Shown here piece by piece: positions 1 through 7,593 of a DNA stretch of 16,808 nt. This DNA is from Bacillota bacterium. Its GTDB lineage: Bacteria; Bacillota; Clostridia; Lachnospirales; Lachnospiraceae. The notes under the pieces were generated by a model. That model worked only from the letters and a program-made list of their open reading frames with translations, was not told where the DNA came from and did no database searches. The stretch's first letter is position 1; each line of letters starts with the position of its first letter. The position numbers were made by a program, and so were the translations under genes. Location of the stretch: contig JAEZKD010000290.1 of assembly GCA_023415655.1 (NCBI GenBank), positions 1 to 16,808 on the forward strand, in the 5' to 3' direction.

Positions 1-175
1 TTCCACGATCACCACGTGTTAAATCAAAGCTAACTCTTTGACCTTCATCTAATGATTTGAAACCATTAGTTGCAATGCCAGAAAAATGTACGAATACATC
101 ATTGCCAGTACTTTCGTCTGTGATAAAGCCAAAACCCTTTTGTCCATTAAACCATTTTACTGTACCTTTATTCAT
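1..175 (-). CDS. Cold-shock protein, CspA family (3' end outside window)
   Basis: Small single-stranded nucleic-acid-binding protein of the cold-shock domain family, expected to act in the cytoplasm as an RNA chaperone. Reading the minus strand from the ATG at 175-173 gives 58 codons before the window edge. Both nucleic-acid-binding motifs are present: RNP1 KGFGFI (residues 13-18) and RNP2 VFVHF (27-31), with the conserved KWFN near the start. A perfect AGGAGG ribosome site sits a few bases upstream. The protein differs from the neighbouring cold-shock protein at only five of the 58 visible positions (12, 23, 37, 41, 52), so the two are a tandem duplication. By family the missing part should be about 9 residues. 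The function call is secure; the individual role of each copy is not known. Confidence 0.95.
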   Translation of the reverse strand, partial: MNKGTVKWFNGQKGFGFITDESTGNDVFVHFSGIATNGFKSLDEGQRVSFDLTRGDRG

Positions 176-267
176 GAAAGATACCTCCTAATTTCTATTT
201 TTTTAATATATTGTAATCTTTGATGGGATTACTCTAAAGCAACTCCCTTTTGTTGATTCAAAAATTA

Positions 268-471
268 TTATTCAACAGTAACATTAACAGCTTGCATTCC
301 ACGATCACCACGTGTTACATCAAAGCTAACTCTTTGTCCTTCATCTAGTGTTTTGAATCCATCTGTTGCAATTCCTGAGAAATGTACGAATACATCATTG
401 CCATTGCTTTCGTCTGTGATAAAACCAAAACCCTTAGTGCCATTAAACCATTTTACTGTACCTTTATTCAT
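268..471 (-). CDS. Cold-shock protein, CspA family
   Basis: Complete 67-residue cold-shock domain protein, the usual length for CspA/CspB-type RNA chaperones, which bind single-stranded RNA and DNA and melt secondary structure in the cytoplasm. It shows KWFN (7-10), RNP1 KGFGFI (13-18) and RNP2 VFVHF (27-31). The ATG at 471-469 is preceded by AGGAGG with 8-base spacing, a start region shared almost base for base with the second copy downstream. A near-consensus promoter about 170 bases upstream and a long leader with a strong hairpin precede it, the kind of arrangement seen in post-transcriptionally regulated cold-shock genes. The downstream copy begins only 92 bases after its stop, with no convincing terminator between them, so the pair may be co-transcribed. 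Confidence 0.97.
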   Translation of the reverse strand: MNKGTVKWFNGTKGFGFITDESNGNDVFVHFSGIATDGFKTLDEGQRVSFDVTRGDRGMQAVNVTVE

Positions 472-548
472 GAAAGATACCTCCTAGAATTATTTTTTAT
501 TTTAAATACGCAATCGAAACTTGAAATACTCTAGTGAGGATTGATGAT

Positions 549-608
549 AAAAAAATCGCATACTTTTGTAAATCATTAAACAAAATAATGATTTACAAAA
601 ATATGCGA
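549..608 (-). promoter_or_regulatory. Leader hairpin with U-tract upstream of csp (attenuator or thermosensor candidate)
   Basis: On the minus strand, bases 608-586 pair with 578-556 to form a 23-bp stem with a 7-base loop. The only non-Watson-Crick position (563/601) is G-U in the minus-strand RNA but C-A in a plus-strand RNA, which supports minus-strand transcription. Seven U follow immediately (555-549). From the predicted transcription start near 631 the structure spans about nucleotides 23-76 of the csp mRNA. It resembles an intrinsic terminator placed inside the leader, so it could act as an attenuator or a temperature-responsive fold. That role is inference. Confidence 0.7.
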
Positions 609-637
609 ATCCATTAAATATTTAAAACAATAAATTG

Positions 638-666
638 ATTATAGTACAGATATAAGTGTTTGTCAA
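638..666 (-). promoter_or_regulatory. Consensus housekeeping promoter for the csp gene
   Basis: The minus strand carries a perfect TTGACA (666-661), a 17-base spacer and a perfect TATAAT (643-638), which is an ideal match to the vegetative sigma factor consensus. The predicted start near 631 gives a leader of about 160 bases before the cold-shock ATG at 471. The strength of the match suggests very high basal transcription, so regulation probably occurs after initiation, at the leader hairpin. Confidence 0.85.
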
Positions 667-691
667 GCATTAAATAAATTTATTTTCTCGT

Positions 692-721
692 TTGTTTTTA
701 TTTGTAAACTGATGTTATAAT
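692..721 (+). promoter_or_regulatory. Possible promoter for the cupin gene
   Basis: TTGTTT (692-697) lies 18 bases before a perfect TATAAT (716-721) on the plus strand, about 110 bases before the cupin ATG at 831. The -35 box is only a partial match. It lies back-to-back with the csp promoter, so the two genes diverge from one control region. Confidence 0.4.
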
Positions 722-830
722 AAAGTATAACTACAAAATAAAAAGAAAATAGGATTCATGGAAAACCATTCTCAAAGGTATTTAAACGGGGCAATTTTAT
801 CATATTAAATTAATGTGGAGGCAAAAGAGG

Positions 831-1298
831 ATGAATGATATCATTAAAACTAAGATCCAAGAGATACCAACGAAACATAAAAACGAACATGATGGCTATG
901 AATTCTATAAGCGTGAACTAGTACCAAAAGGGAATGCTCAACATTGTGCCATCTCTGTTTATGAGATACCACCAGGAAAATCAGCCTATCCTTATCATTA
1001 TCATACAGAAAATGAAGAAGCATTTTACATACTAAAAGGCAATGGAATCCTAAAAACCCCTACAGGAGAGACGAAAGTATCTGCTGGTGACTTTTTATTC
1101 TTCCCAGCGAATGAACAAGGTGCTCATAAATTGACCAATTGTTCAGAAACTGAGTCATTGGAATACTTAGATTTTGATACCTATAACGAGCTTGACGTGG
1201 CGTTTTATCCTGATTCAGGAAAAGTTGGAATCTGGGGTAGGAATATCAATAAACTTTTTAAGCTAAGCCAACAGGTTGATTATTATGATGGCGAGTAA
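831..1298 (+). CDS. Single-domain cupin protein
   Basis: Cytosolic beta-barrel cupin of 155 residues. Members of this family bind a metal ion and are enzymes (isomerases, dioxygenases), sugar-binding proteins or regulators, and the substrate cannot be read from the sequence. Cupin motif 1 is seen at about residues 49-71 (PPG, then HYH at 56-58, Glu62/63 and a closing G-N-G), and motif 2 at about 86-103 (AGD, FFPA, then H99 and N103). His56, His58, Glu62 or Glu63 and His99 are the expected metal ligands. The ATG at 831 is chosen over an in-frame ATG at 813 because a GGAGG (817-821) lies 9 bases before 831 and would fall inside the longer version. The gene stands alone and ends at a terminator shared with the convergent trhO gene. 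Confidence 0.85.
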   Translation: MNDIIKTKIQEIPTKHKNEHDGYEFYKRELVPKGNAQHCAISVYEIPPGKSAYPYHYHTENEEAFYILKGNGILKTPTGETKVSAGDFLFFPANEQGAHKLTNCSETESLEYLDFDTYNELDVAFYPDSGKVGIWGRNINKLFKLSQQVDYYDGE

Positions 1299-1358
1299 TA
1301 TCGATTGGTATTTTGCAATATGTTGATTTGTAAAGATAAGTGAAAGATGAATTAGAAT

Positions 1359-1393
1359 AAGAAAGGCTGCTCAAAACCAGAGCAGCCTTTCTT
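1359..1393. terminator. Bidirectional intrinsic terminator between convergent genes
   Basis: A perfect 14-bp inverted repeat (1359-1372 with 1380-1393, GC-rich core GGCTGCTC) encloses a 7-base loop. It lies between the stop of the cupin gene and the stop of the minus-strand trhO gene. The U-rich part for plus-strand transcripts is within and just after the right arm, and for minus-strand transcripts in TTATTCTAAT beyond the left arm, so it can serve both genes. Confidence 0.8.
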
Positions 1394-1399
1394 GATATA

Positions 1400-2395
1400 T
1401 TACTTATTCTCTAATTGATTTACTGTAAATTCATACATTCCATGCTTTTGACCATAGCGTTCATAGATTTTTAGTTTCTCTTGTAATCTTAATTTACTAT
1501 CACGTTCTGGATGCTTTGCGACATGGTCCTTACATTCCATAGAGCAAAAACCTTCCTGTTTCTTTTCACATTCCTCACAACAGATAAATTGATCATGGCA
1601 GGAATCATTTCTACAATTGATATAGCGGTCGGAAGGTTGATTGCATAAGGAACATTTTGAGATAATGACATCTTCCTCGGTTCTATTAATCGGGACTGCA
1701 ATTCGTTCATCAAAAACATAACATTTGCCATCCCATAACCTACCTTTTACTTCTTCATCTTTCCCATAGGTCACAATTCCTCCTTCTAGATGATAAACAT
1801 CTTGAAAGCCCTTGTTTAAGAATACACCCGTTAATTTTTCGCAGCGGATTCCACCAGTACAATAGGTAAGTATTTTTTTATCCTTTTGATTGCCTAGGGT
1901 TTCATCAATCCATTTTGGAAATTCTTTAAAGTTCTTAACGTCAGGTCGGATCGCACCTCTAAAATGCCCAATTTCATATTCGTAATCATTTCTACCATCG
2001 ACAACGATAACATCCTCCTTTTGGAGCATTTCATAAAATTCCTTAGGTTTTAGATAAGTGCCTACAAGTTCATTTGGATTGACATCATCCTCAGGTAGAA
2101 GAGTAATAATACTTTTTCTTGTTCTTACAAATAACTTGCGAAAGGCATGTTTCTCACTCGGATCAATTTTAAACTTGGTATCTTCAAAGCCAGGATATGA
2201 TTTTAGTATCTCCATATATTTTTCTGTGTCTTCTATGGTTCCTGAGCAGGTTCCATTGATCCCCTCGTGAGAAATCAGTATTCGTCCTTTCAGGTTTAAG
2301 CTTTGACATAAAGCAAGATGTTCCTTTGTAAATTCTTCCGCATTTTTAATTGGTGTAAATTTATAGTATAGTAAAATTCTATAATCTTTGGTCAT
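1400..2395 (-). CDS. trhO: tRNA uridine(34) hydroxylase, rhodanese family (TrhO)
   Basis: This cytosolic enzyme family adds oxygen to the wobble uridine of certain tRNAs, giving 5-hydroxyuridine, the precursor of cmo5U/mo5U modifications. The 331-residue protein has the family layout: an N-terminal acylphosphatase-like domain (about 1-95, with the conserved ISHEGINGT at 41-49), a rhodanese domain (about 115-215) with active-site Cys179 in YCTGGIRCEK, and a cysteine-rich C-terminal region (Cys248 to Cys288, several CxxC-like pairs) that probably binds zinc, as in the longer Firmicute members. The ATG at 2395 has an AAGGAG site at good spacing. A promoter-like pair lies about 65-90 bases upstream. 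Its neighbour is another tRNA-modification gene (dus) in the same orientation, but 148 bases separate them, so an operon is uncertain. Confidence 0.93.
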   Translation of the reverse strand: MTKDYRILLYYKFTPIKNAEEFTKEHLALCQSLNLKGRILISHEGINGTCSGTIEDTEKYMEILKSYPGFEDTKFKIDPSEKHAFRKLFVRTRKSIITLLPEDDVNPNELVGTYLKPKEFYEMLQKEDVIVVDGRNDYEYEIGHFRGAIRPDVKNFKEFPKWIDETLGNQKDKKILTYCTGGIRCEKLTGVFLNKGFQDVYHLEGGIVTYGKDEEVKGRLWDGKCYVFDERIAVPINRTEEDVIISKCSLCNQPSDRYINCRNDSCHDQFICCEECEKKQEGFCSMECKDHVAKHPERDSKLRLQEKLKIYERYGQKHGMYEFTVNQLENK

Positions 2396-2458
2396 AAGTA
2401 CTCCTTAACTAATTCGTTTCAAAACTTGATTTTATGTAATTTGATTTCATACAATCTA

Positions 2459-2486
2459 ATTATACACGAAATTATTTAGAAGTAAA
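2459..2486 (-). promoter_or_regulatory. Likely promoter of trhO
   Basis: The minus strand shows TTTACT (2486-2481), a 16-base spacer and TATAAT (2464-2459). The -10 is perfect and the -35 matches at four of six positions. It lies 64 bases upstream of the trhO start and indicates that trhO can be transcribed independently of dus. Confidence 0.5.
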
Positions 2487-2517
2487 TTATCTTACTGTGA
2501 GAGAAATTATCAATATC

Positions 2518-2542
2518 GGGTGCCTATGAAAGGATGACACCC
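2518..2542 (-). terminator. Weak hairpin after dus, possible terminator
   Basis: GGGTG (2518-2522) pairs with CACCC (2538-2542), with a short inner CCT/AGG stem and a bulge. It starts one base after the dus stop codon on the minus strand. No U-tract follows in that direction, so termination here is uncertain and some read-through into trhO is possible. Confidence 0.3.
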
Positions 2543-2543
2543 T

Positions 2544-3608
2544 TTATTCTTGATCACTTAAATAAGTGGTCCCCCATAGTAGATCATGAGGCATTTTATT
2601 TAAGATCTGATCAATGATATTCGTAAAGCGTTCTTTTTTAACACTAGGCGACGCCAAAAGCTGTTTATAATATTTGTTCCCTTTTTGACCATGGAACAAG
2701 CTTTGGAGTGGCTCAACTAACGTATAGATACTGATTCCTTTCTCTAATTCCTGCTGGACATAAGGTTCATAAGCTTTTATTAGTTCACCTCTTGAGATTG
2801 TAGTCCTTTCATTCTCATCCTGCCATAACTTGTGTAAATGAGCTAGCAAGTAACAATCTTCGTACGCGACTCTACCAAGCATTACACCATCCACTTTCGT
2901 AAGTGCATCTTTAATTGAACTTAGTGTTTTAAACCCACCATTAATTTCGATATTGAAGTAATTGAACTCTTCCTTTAGTCGATAGACCATATCATGATCC
3001 AAGGGTGGTATCTGTCGATTCTCTTTTGGACTTAAGCCTTTTAAGATAGCAGTGCGAGCATGAATGATATAGCGATCTGGTTTTGCCCTAGATACAGTTT
3101 CCAAAAAATCAATTAGGTCATCATAGCCTTCCATTACTTGCTTTCCAAACCCATCGTCAATCACACCTGTCCCATCAATACCAATACGATGTTTGATCGT
3201 AATTGGCTTAGAAGTAGCTTCCTTCATAGCACATAATATTTCATACACAAGATTTTTTGAGGACATCAAAGCCGCTCCCATCAGATTACCTGATACTCGA
3301 TCTGAGGGACAACCACAGTTTAGATTGATTTCGCTGTAGTTAAAGTCCTCTGCTAATTTTATAGCGTTATATGCATCGTCTGGATTAGAGGCAGCGATTT
3401 GAAGTGCCACCTTTCCTTCTTCCTCATTGAATCCAAGGATTTTATCGATGTCCCCATAGAGTATGGATTTCGCTGAAACCATTTCTGTATAAAGAAGTGC
3501 GTCTTTAGTCATCAGCCTTGTAAAATAACGAAAATGCTTATGCGTCACATCAACCATAGGTGCGATGCTAATTTTCGGTGGAATTATATTTGAATTGTAT
3601 GTTTCCAT
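2544..3608 (-). CDS. tRNA-dihydrouridine synthase, DusA-type
   Basis: FMN- and NADPH-dependent cytosolic enzyme family that reduces specific uridines in the D-loop of tRNA to dihydrouridine. The 354-residue protein is a TIM barrel with the family signatures: IAPMVDVTHKHFR near residues 15-27, the catalytic loop NCGCPSDRV with active Cys100, KHRIGID (139-145), IIHAR (181-185), EINGGFKT (221-228) and GVMLGRVAYED (241-251). The residue pattern around Cys100 and the HAR-AILKGLSPKENR segment are typical of DusA rather than DusB. An upstream in-frame ATG at 3689 would add 27 residues, but the ATG at 3608 is preferred: it follows AAAGG and places the conserved barrel near the N-terminus as in relatives. 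It is divergent from the ABC transporter operon. Confidence 0.9.
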   Translation of the reverse strand: METYNSNIIPPKISIAPMVDVTHKHFRYFTRLMTKDALLYTEMVSAKSILYGDIDKILGFNEEEGKVALQIAASNPDDAYNAIKLAEDFNYSEINLNCGCPSDRVSGNLMGAALMSSKNLVYEILCAMKEATSKPITIKHRIGIDGTGVIDDGFGKQVMEGYDDLIDFLETVSRAKPDRYIIHARTAILKGLSPKENRQIPPLDHDMVYRLKEEFNYFNIEINGGFKTLSSIKDALTKVDGVMLGRVAYEDCYLLAHLHKLWQDENERTTISRGELIKAYEPYVQQELEKGISIYTLVEPLQSLFHGQKGNKYYKQLLASPSVKKERFTNIIDQILNKMPHDLLWGTTYLSDQE

Positions 3609-3693
3609 AGTTGTACCTTTCATTTTATAAATATGGAATCTACTATAGCATAATTTATAAAAAATAGCATTATAAATTATTTTGGTCATATTC

Positions 3694-3720
3694 AGGTCAC
3701 ATTACTGACCTATAGTAATG
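3694..3720. promoter_or_regulatory. Overlapping palindromes between dus and the ABC operon
   Basis: AGGTCA (3694-3699), a six-base spacer and TGACCT (3706-3711) form a perfect inverted repeat. A second perfect inverted repeat, CATTACT (3700-3706) with AGTAATG (3714-3720), is interleaved with it, so the two folds cannot form at once. The position, in a divergent intergenic region about 90 bases upstream of dus, suits a regulator-binding operator. The binding protein is unknown. Confidence 0.45.
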
Positions 3721-3799
3721 TCATCAATCATCATTACATCGTAGGATAGAACGTGGTATGCGATGGTGAAAAGATGAAAATGGATAAAAAGTTTATAAG

Positions 3800-3837
3800 A
3801 ATGAATCTAAATAAGAGGAAGATAGACCAGATTCATT
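3800..3837 (+). promoter_or_regulatory. Inverted repeat in the leader of the ABC transporter operon
   Basis: AATGAATCT (3800-3808) is perfectly complementary to AGATTCATT (3829-3837), a 9-bp stem with a 20-base purine-rich loop, ending 29 bases before the permease ATG. It may be an mRNA leader hairpin or a spaced operator. No convincing consensus promoter was seen for this operon. Confidence 0.35.
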
Positions 3838-3866
3838 GATATTCAGATAAGGAAAGAGGTAACGAT

Positions 3867-4958
3867 ATGAAATTAGCATGGAAAGAAATAAAGCATAGCA
3901 TAACCAAATACATATTGATAGAAAGCATTCTTATTCTAATGATATTTATGGTTGTGTTTTTATCAGGGTTAGCTAATGGGCTAGGTTGGGCGATCAGTGC
4001 CTCCATTGAAAAGACAGACGCAAACTATTTCGTAGTAAGTACAGATGCAGAAAAACTAATTCCCATCTCTAAGGTAGATACAAACGTACTAGAACAAGTA
4101 GCATCTATGATAACTGACAAGGTAACAAGTTTGAACATAAAAAGATCCAATATAAATACACAAAAGGATGAAATGAAACTAGATATTACTTATTTTGCTA
4201 TTGATCCTGACAGTTTTCTTTCACCTAAAATATCACAAGGGGAGTCATTAGCAGCGTCCACAGTAGAACATCCCATTTTGTTGGATGATTCCTTTCAAGA
4301 ACAAAACATTGAACTTGGAGATATCATTAAAGATTACGAAACAGGTATTTCTATGACAGTGGTTGGATTTACAACGGATGAAAAATATAGCCACTCGCCA
4401 GTAGGTTATGTTGGGATTACTACCTTAACAGCACTCAATACCGTGTTAAATTCCTCCTATACAGAAACTTATAATGCAATCGCTGTACAAGGGACTAATA
4501 TTAACAACATCAATCTCACAGGATATGAAGTAATAGAGAAAGCAGCAGCGATTAATGCGCTTCCAGGATATGCTGCGGAACAGTTAACCATCAAGATGAT
4601 CCTTTGGGTACTGGTTGTCATCTCTGCCGCTGTACTTGGTGTATTCTTCTACGTGATTACCATACAGAAACAAAAACAGTTTGGAGTTCTAAAAGCCATC
4701 GGAATGAAGATGTCTGAACTTGCAAGATATATTATCAGTCAGGTATTTACCCTTTCGTTCTTTGGTGTAATCTTAGGTAATCTTCTTGCGATTGGTATGG
4801 CCTCTATGCTTCCAAGTAGTATGCCTTTTGCTCTTAACATACCTTCGGTGATTATCATTTCGATTGTATTTATATTGATTTGCTTACTCACCAGTTTGGT
4901 ATCCATTAAAAAAGTTGCAAAATTTGATCCGATTGTTATAATAGGAGGAAATGAATAA
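3867..4958 (+). CDS. ABC transporter permease, FtsX/MacB family
   Basis: Membrane component of a type VII (MacB/LolC/FtsX-like) ABC system. The 363-residue chain has one N-terminal membrane segment (about 16-38), an extracytoplasmic domain of about 200 residues (40-240), and three C-terminal membrane segments (about 244-266, 291-312 and 325-347). The cytoplasmic loop QKQKQFGVLKAIGM (267-280) is the hallmark that contacts the ATPase. Such proteins usually do mechanotransmission or extrude peptides, lipids or drugs; the substrate cannot be inferred. The ATG at 3867 has a GAAAGAGG site upstream. Its stop TAA overlaps the ATG of the ATPase gene by one base, showing translational coupling. It leads a four-gene operon with a two-component system. 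Confidence 0.88.
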   Translation: MKLAWKEIKHSITKYILIESILILMIFMVVFLSGLANGLGWAISASIEKTDANYFVVSTDAEKLIPISKVDTNVLEQVASMITDKVTSLNIKRSNINTQKDEMKLDITYFAIDPDSFLSPKISQGESLAASTVEHPILLDDSFQEQNIELGDIIKDYETGISMTVVGFTTDEKYSHSPVGYVGITTLTALNTVLNSSYTETYNAIAVQGTNINNINLTGYEVIEKAAAINALPGYAAEQLTIKMILWVLVVISAAVLGVFFYVITIQKQKQFGVLKAIGMKMSELARYIISQVFTLSFFGVILGNLLAIGMASMLPSSMPFALNIPSVIIISIVFILICLLTSLVSIKKVAKFDPIVIIGGNE

Positions 4959-5647
4959 TGAATAATGAATATGCATTACAGTTACATACAATATCAAAAG
5001 CTTATCAAGATGGTGACCATCAAACACAAGTCTTAAAAAACATTAACCTTGAAGTAAAGCCGGGAGAATTTATTGCAATTATTGGTCCCTCTGGCTCTGG
5101 AAAAAGTACATTCTTATCCATCGCTGGTGCATTACTTTCACCAACAGAAGGCAGTGTAGTGGTAGGTGGAGAAACGCTTTCTAAGAAACAAAGCAAGAAG
5201 CTAGTTACAATTCGTAGAGAGAAAATCGGATTTATTTTTCAAAGCCATCATTTACTCCCTTTTTTAACAGCCAAAGAGCAGCTTACATTTGTGAAAGATC
5301 TGAATAAAAAGAATGGGAAACCAAACATAAGTGCTGACGATATGTTAGAGGACCTTGGTTTAACAGAATGTGCGGATAAATACCCAGCCAAGATGTCAGG
5401 TGGTGAAAAACAACGTATCGCAATTGCTAGAGCATTTATGAATAATCCAGATGTTATTCTTGCGGATGAGCCAACAGCAAGCCTTGATGGAATTAGGGGA
5501 AGACAGGTAGTCGAATTGATTCGAAAGGAAGTCAAAAAGCATAACAAAGCTGCGATTATGGTAACACATGATGAACGAATATTAGACCTTGTCGACATTG
5601 TATATCGTTTAGAAAATTCAGAATTGAAAAAAGTAGTCAATCACTAA
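4958..5647 (+). CDS. ABC transporter ATP-binding protein, MacB/LolD type
   Basis: Cytoplasmic ATPase that powers the permease encoded just upstream. All nucleotide-binding elements are intact in the 229 residues: Walker A GPSGSGKST (43-51), Q-loop Gln95, signature MSGGEKQR (146-153), Walker B VILADEPTASLD (166-177) and the H-loop His204 in VTHDE. Length and motif context match the LolD/MacB/YknY group that pairs with FtsX-type permeases. A TAGGAGGA site (4942-4949) lies 8 bases before the ATG at 4958, which overlaps the permease stop codon. The response-regulator gene starts 19 bases downstream. Confidence 0.93.
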   Translation: MNNEYALQLHTISKAYQDGDHQTQVLKNINLEVKPGEFIAIIGPSGSGKSTFLSIAGALLSPTEGSVVVGGETLSKKQSKKLVTIRREKIGFIFQSHHLLPFLTAKEQLTFVKDLNKKNGKPNISADDMLEDLGLTECADKYPAKMSGGEKQRIAIARAFMNNPDVILADEPTASLDGIRGRQVVELIRKEVKKHNKAAIMVTHDERILDLVDIVYRLENSELKKVVNH

Positions 5648-5666
5648 ATAGAAAGTAGGTGTTTTC

Positions 5667-6335
5667 ATGTTCTCCATCCTTGTTGTTGAAGATGATGAGA
5701 TGCTAAATAAGATGATATGTACCAAGCTAAAGCAGGAGTCTTACCTTGTGTTTACAGCATATGATGGAGAACAGGCTTTAGATCTACTGGACAAAGAACA
5801 TATCGACTTGATGATTAGTGATATTATGATGCCAAAAATGGATGGATATGAATTAGTCAGAGAGCTGCGTGATGCAGCATATACCATTCCGATTCTTATG
5901 ATCACAGCAAAGAATCAAATTGAAGATATGGAAAAGGGATTTCGTGCTGGAACCGATGATTATATGATTAAGCCAATCAGTATGAGAGAGATGGTACTAC
6001 GAGTAAAAGCATTGTTAAGAAGAGCCCAAATAGCACATGAGAAGAAGCTAGTGATTGGGAATACTCTGCTAGACTATAATTCATTGACCGTTAAGGTAGA
6101 AGAAGAAATCTTTGAAATGCCTCCAAAAGAATTCTACTTACTTTTTAAGCTACTAAGTAATCCAGGAAAGATATTCACTCGACAGGAATTAATGGATGAG
6201 ATCTGGGGAATGGATACGGAGGTCGATGATCGTACCATCGATTCACACATTAAGAAGCTTCGTAGAAAATTTGAACAATGTGCTGACTTTGAGATTGTGA
6301 CAATACGAGGACTAGGATATAAATCAAAGATATAG
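5667..6335 (+). CDS. Response regulator, OmpR/PhoB family
   Basis: DNA-binding transcription factor controlled by phosphorylation. The 222 residues contain a receiver domain (about 3-115) with acidic pocket Asp9/Asp10, phosphoacceptor Asp52 in ISDIMMPKMDG, Thr80 and Lys102, then a winged-helix DNA-binding domain (about 125-222) with the typical RTIDSHIKKLRRKF recognition helix and the TIRGLGYK wing. A GTAGGTG site precedes the ATG. It is the expected partner of the histidine kinase encoded 19 bases downstream, and by gene order it probably controls the transporter genes of the same operon. Its target sites were not identified. Confidence 0.93.
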   Translation: MFSILVVEDDEMLNKMICTKLKQESYLVFTAYDGEQALDLLDKEHIDLMISDIMMPKMDGYELVRELRDAAYTIPILMITAKNQIEDMEKGFRAGTDDYMIKPISMREMVLRVKALLRRAQIAHEKKLVIGNTLLDYNSLTVKVEEEIFEMPPKEFYLLFKLLSNPGKIFTRQELMDEIWGMDTEVDDRTIDSHIKKLRRKFEQCADFEIVTIRGLGYKSKI

Positions 6336-6354
6336 GAAAGGGTTGATAACTCCA

Positions 6355-7443
6355 ATGGCTAAGAAAATAAGAAAAAATAGATTATCTTTACGTTTAAAAC
6401 TTGCATTGGCATCCATTTTGATCCTTATCGCATCCTGTGGAATTGCATATTTTATCGTATATGTAGGGTTTTCCTTCTTTTATCATGGATCGATTACCAG
6501 TACAGTTGCTTTCTCTATGTGTTTGATTTCTTGTGCTATTACGATAATTTTAGGTGGAGTGTTACTTTGGCATTCCGCATACTATGTAACGAACCCTATT
6601 ATTCAAATAAGCAAAGGAGTACAAAAGGTTGCAGATGGAGACTTTACTGTCCAGCTATCCTTTGAAAATAACCATAAAAATAGTCATAAAAAAAATCAAA
6701 ATTCCTCCTATTCGGATGAAATTACAGAATTAGCGAATAACTTTAATAAAATGACTCGAGAATTAAATGGAATGGACTACATGAGAAAAGATTTTATGAG
6801 CAATGTATCTCATGAAATAAAGACACCAATTTCAGCGATTGTAGGTTTTTCAGAGATTCTATTGGATGGAGGCCTTAGCGATGAAGAACAAAAGGAATAC
6901 CTATCCTATATCTATCAAGAATCTCAAAGACTATCACGTATGAGTGAAAATATGCTTCATATGTCTCGATTAGATCATCAGAATATCGTCGACTTAAATC
7001 AAGAAGTAAAAGTGGATGAACTAATAAGGCATTGTATTATCGCATTAGGAGAAAAGTGGAACGATCGTGAAATAGAGTATGAACTGGAACTTGAACAATG
7101 CATCATACGAAGTGACTATGACTTATTAGTTCAGTTATGGACGAATCTGATGGATAATGCAATCAAGTATTCAAAACCACACTGTAGAATATGGATCACA
7201 ACAAAAGTCATTGGAACATCCTTTCAGTTTTCAATTAGGGACGAAGGAATTGGAATCTCTAAGGATAAATTAAGTAAGATTTATGATAAATTCTATCAGT
7301 GTGACGAATCCCACAAAAGGCAGGGGAATGGACTTGGTTTATCCATTGTAAAGAGAATTGTTGAACTGCTAAATGGAACTATCTTGTGTGAAAGTGAGAT
7401 AGGAGAAGGTACAACAATGACAGTTATCTTACCTATGAAGTAA
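6355..7443 (+). CDS. Membrane histidine kinase, HAMP-HisKA-HATPase
   Basis: Sensor kinase paired with the upstream response regulator. With the ATG at 6355 the protein has 362 residues: two membrane segments (about 15-43 and 49-77) joined by a very short outside loop, a HAMP linker (about 77-140) with a basic/Asn-Lys insert, a HisKA dimerisation helix with phospho-acceptor His153 in MSNVSHEIKTPISA, and an ATPase domain with N-box NLMDNAIKYS, G1 DEGIGIS, F-box FYQCDES and G2 GNGLGLS. The loop of only a few residues leaves no room for a periplasmic-type sensor domain. An in-frame TTG at 6343 could be an alternative start; the ATG is preferred because AAGGG (6338-6342) would abut the TTG. Confidence 0.9.
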   Translation: MAKKIRKNRLSLRLKLALASILILIASCGIAYFIVYVGFSFFYHGSITSTVAFSMCLISCAITIILGGVLLWHSAYYVTNPIIQISKGVQKVADGDFTVQLSFENNHKNSHKKNQNSSYSDEITELANNFNKMTRELNGMDYMRKDFMSNVSHEIKTPISAIVGFSEILLDGGLSDEEQKEYLSYIYQESQRLSRMSENMLHMSRLDHQNIVDLNQEVKVDELIRHCIIALGEKWNDREIEYELELEQCIIRSDYDLLVQLWTNLMDNAIKYSKPHCRIWITTKVIGTSFQFSIRDEGIGISKDKLSKIYDKFYQCDESHKRQGNGLGLSIVKRIVELLNGTILCESEIGEGTTMTVILPMK

Positions 7444-7471
7444 AATTTTATTTCTAAATATGAATAATAAT

Positions 7472-7520
7472 AAGAAGAGACATGTAACCCATGGAGGGGA
7501 CTACATGCCTTTTCTTTTTA
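7472..7520 (+). terminator. Intrinsic terminator of the ABC/two-component operon
   Basis: Bases 7472-7486 pair with 7502-7516 in a 15-bp stem with one G-U and one A-C position. The right arm and following bases form a U-rich run (CCTTTTCTTTTT). The loop is 15 bases. It lies 28 bases after the kinase stop codon and separates the operon from the dehydrogenase gene. Confidence 0.75.
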
Positions 7521-7593
7521 TCAAAAACATTAATAGCTAACATCATTATATTAATTTATGGAATACTATCCAAAAGAGAAAGGAATGATAACA

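Noticed and set aside
213..232. GTAATC/GATTAC inverted repeat between the two csp genes as a terminator
   Set aside because: The stem is only 6 bp and no U-tract follows in the direction of transcription.
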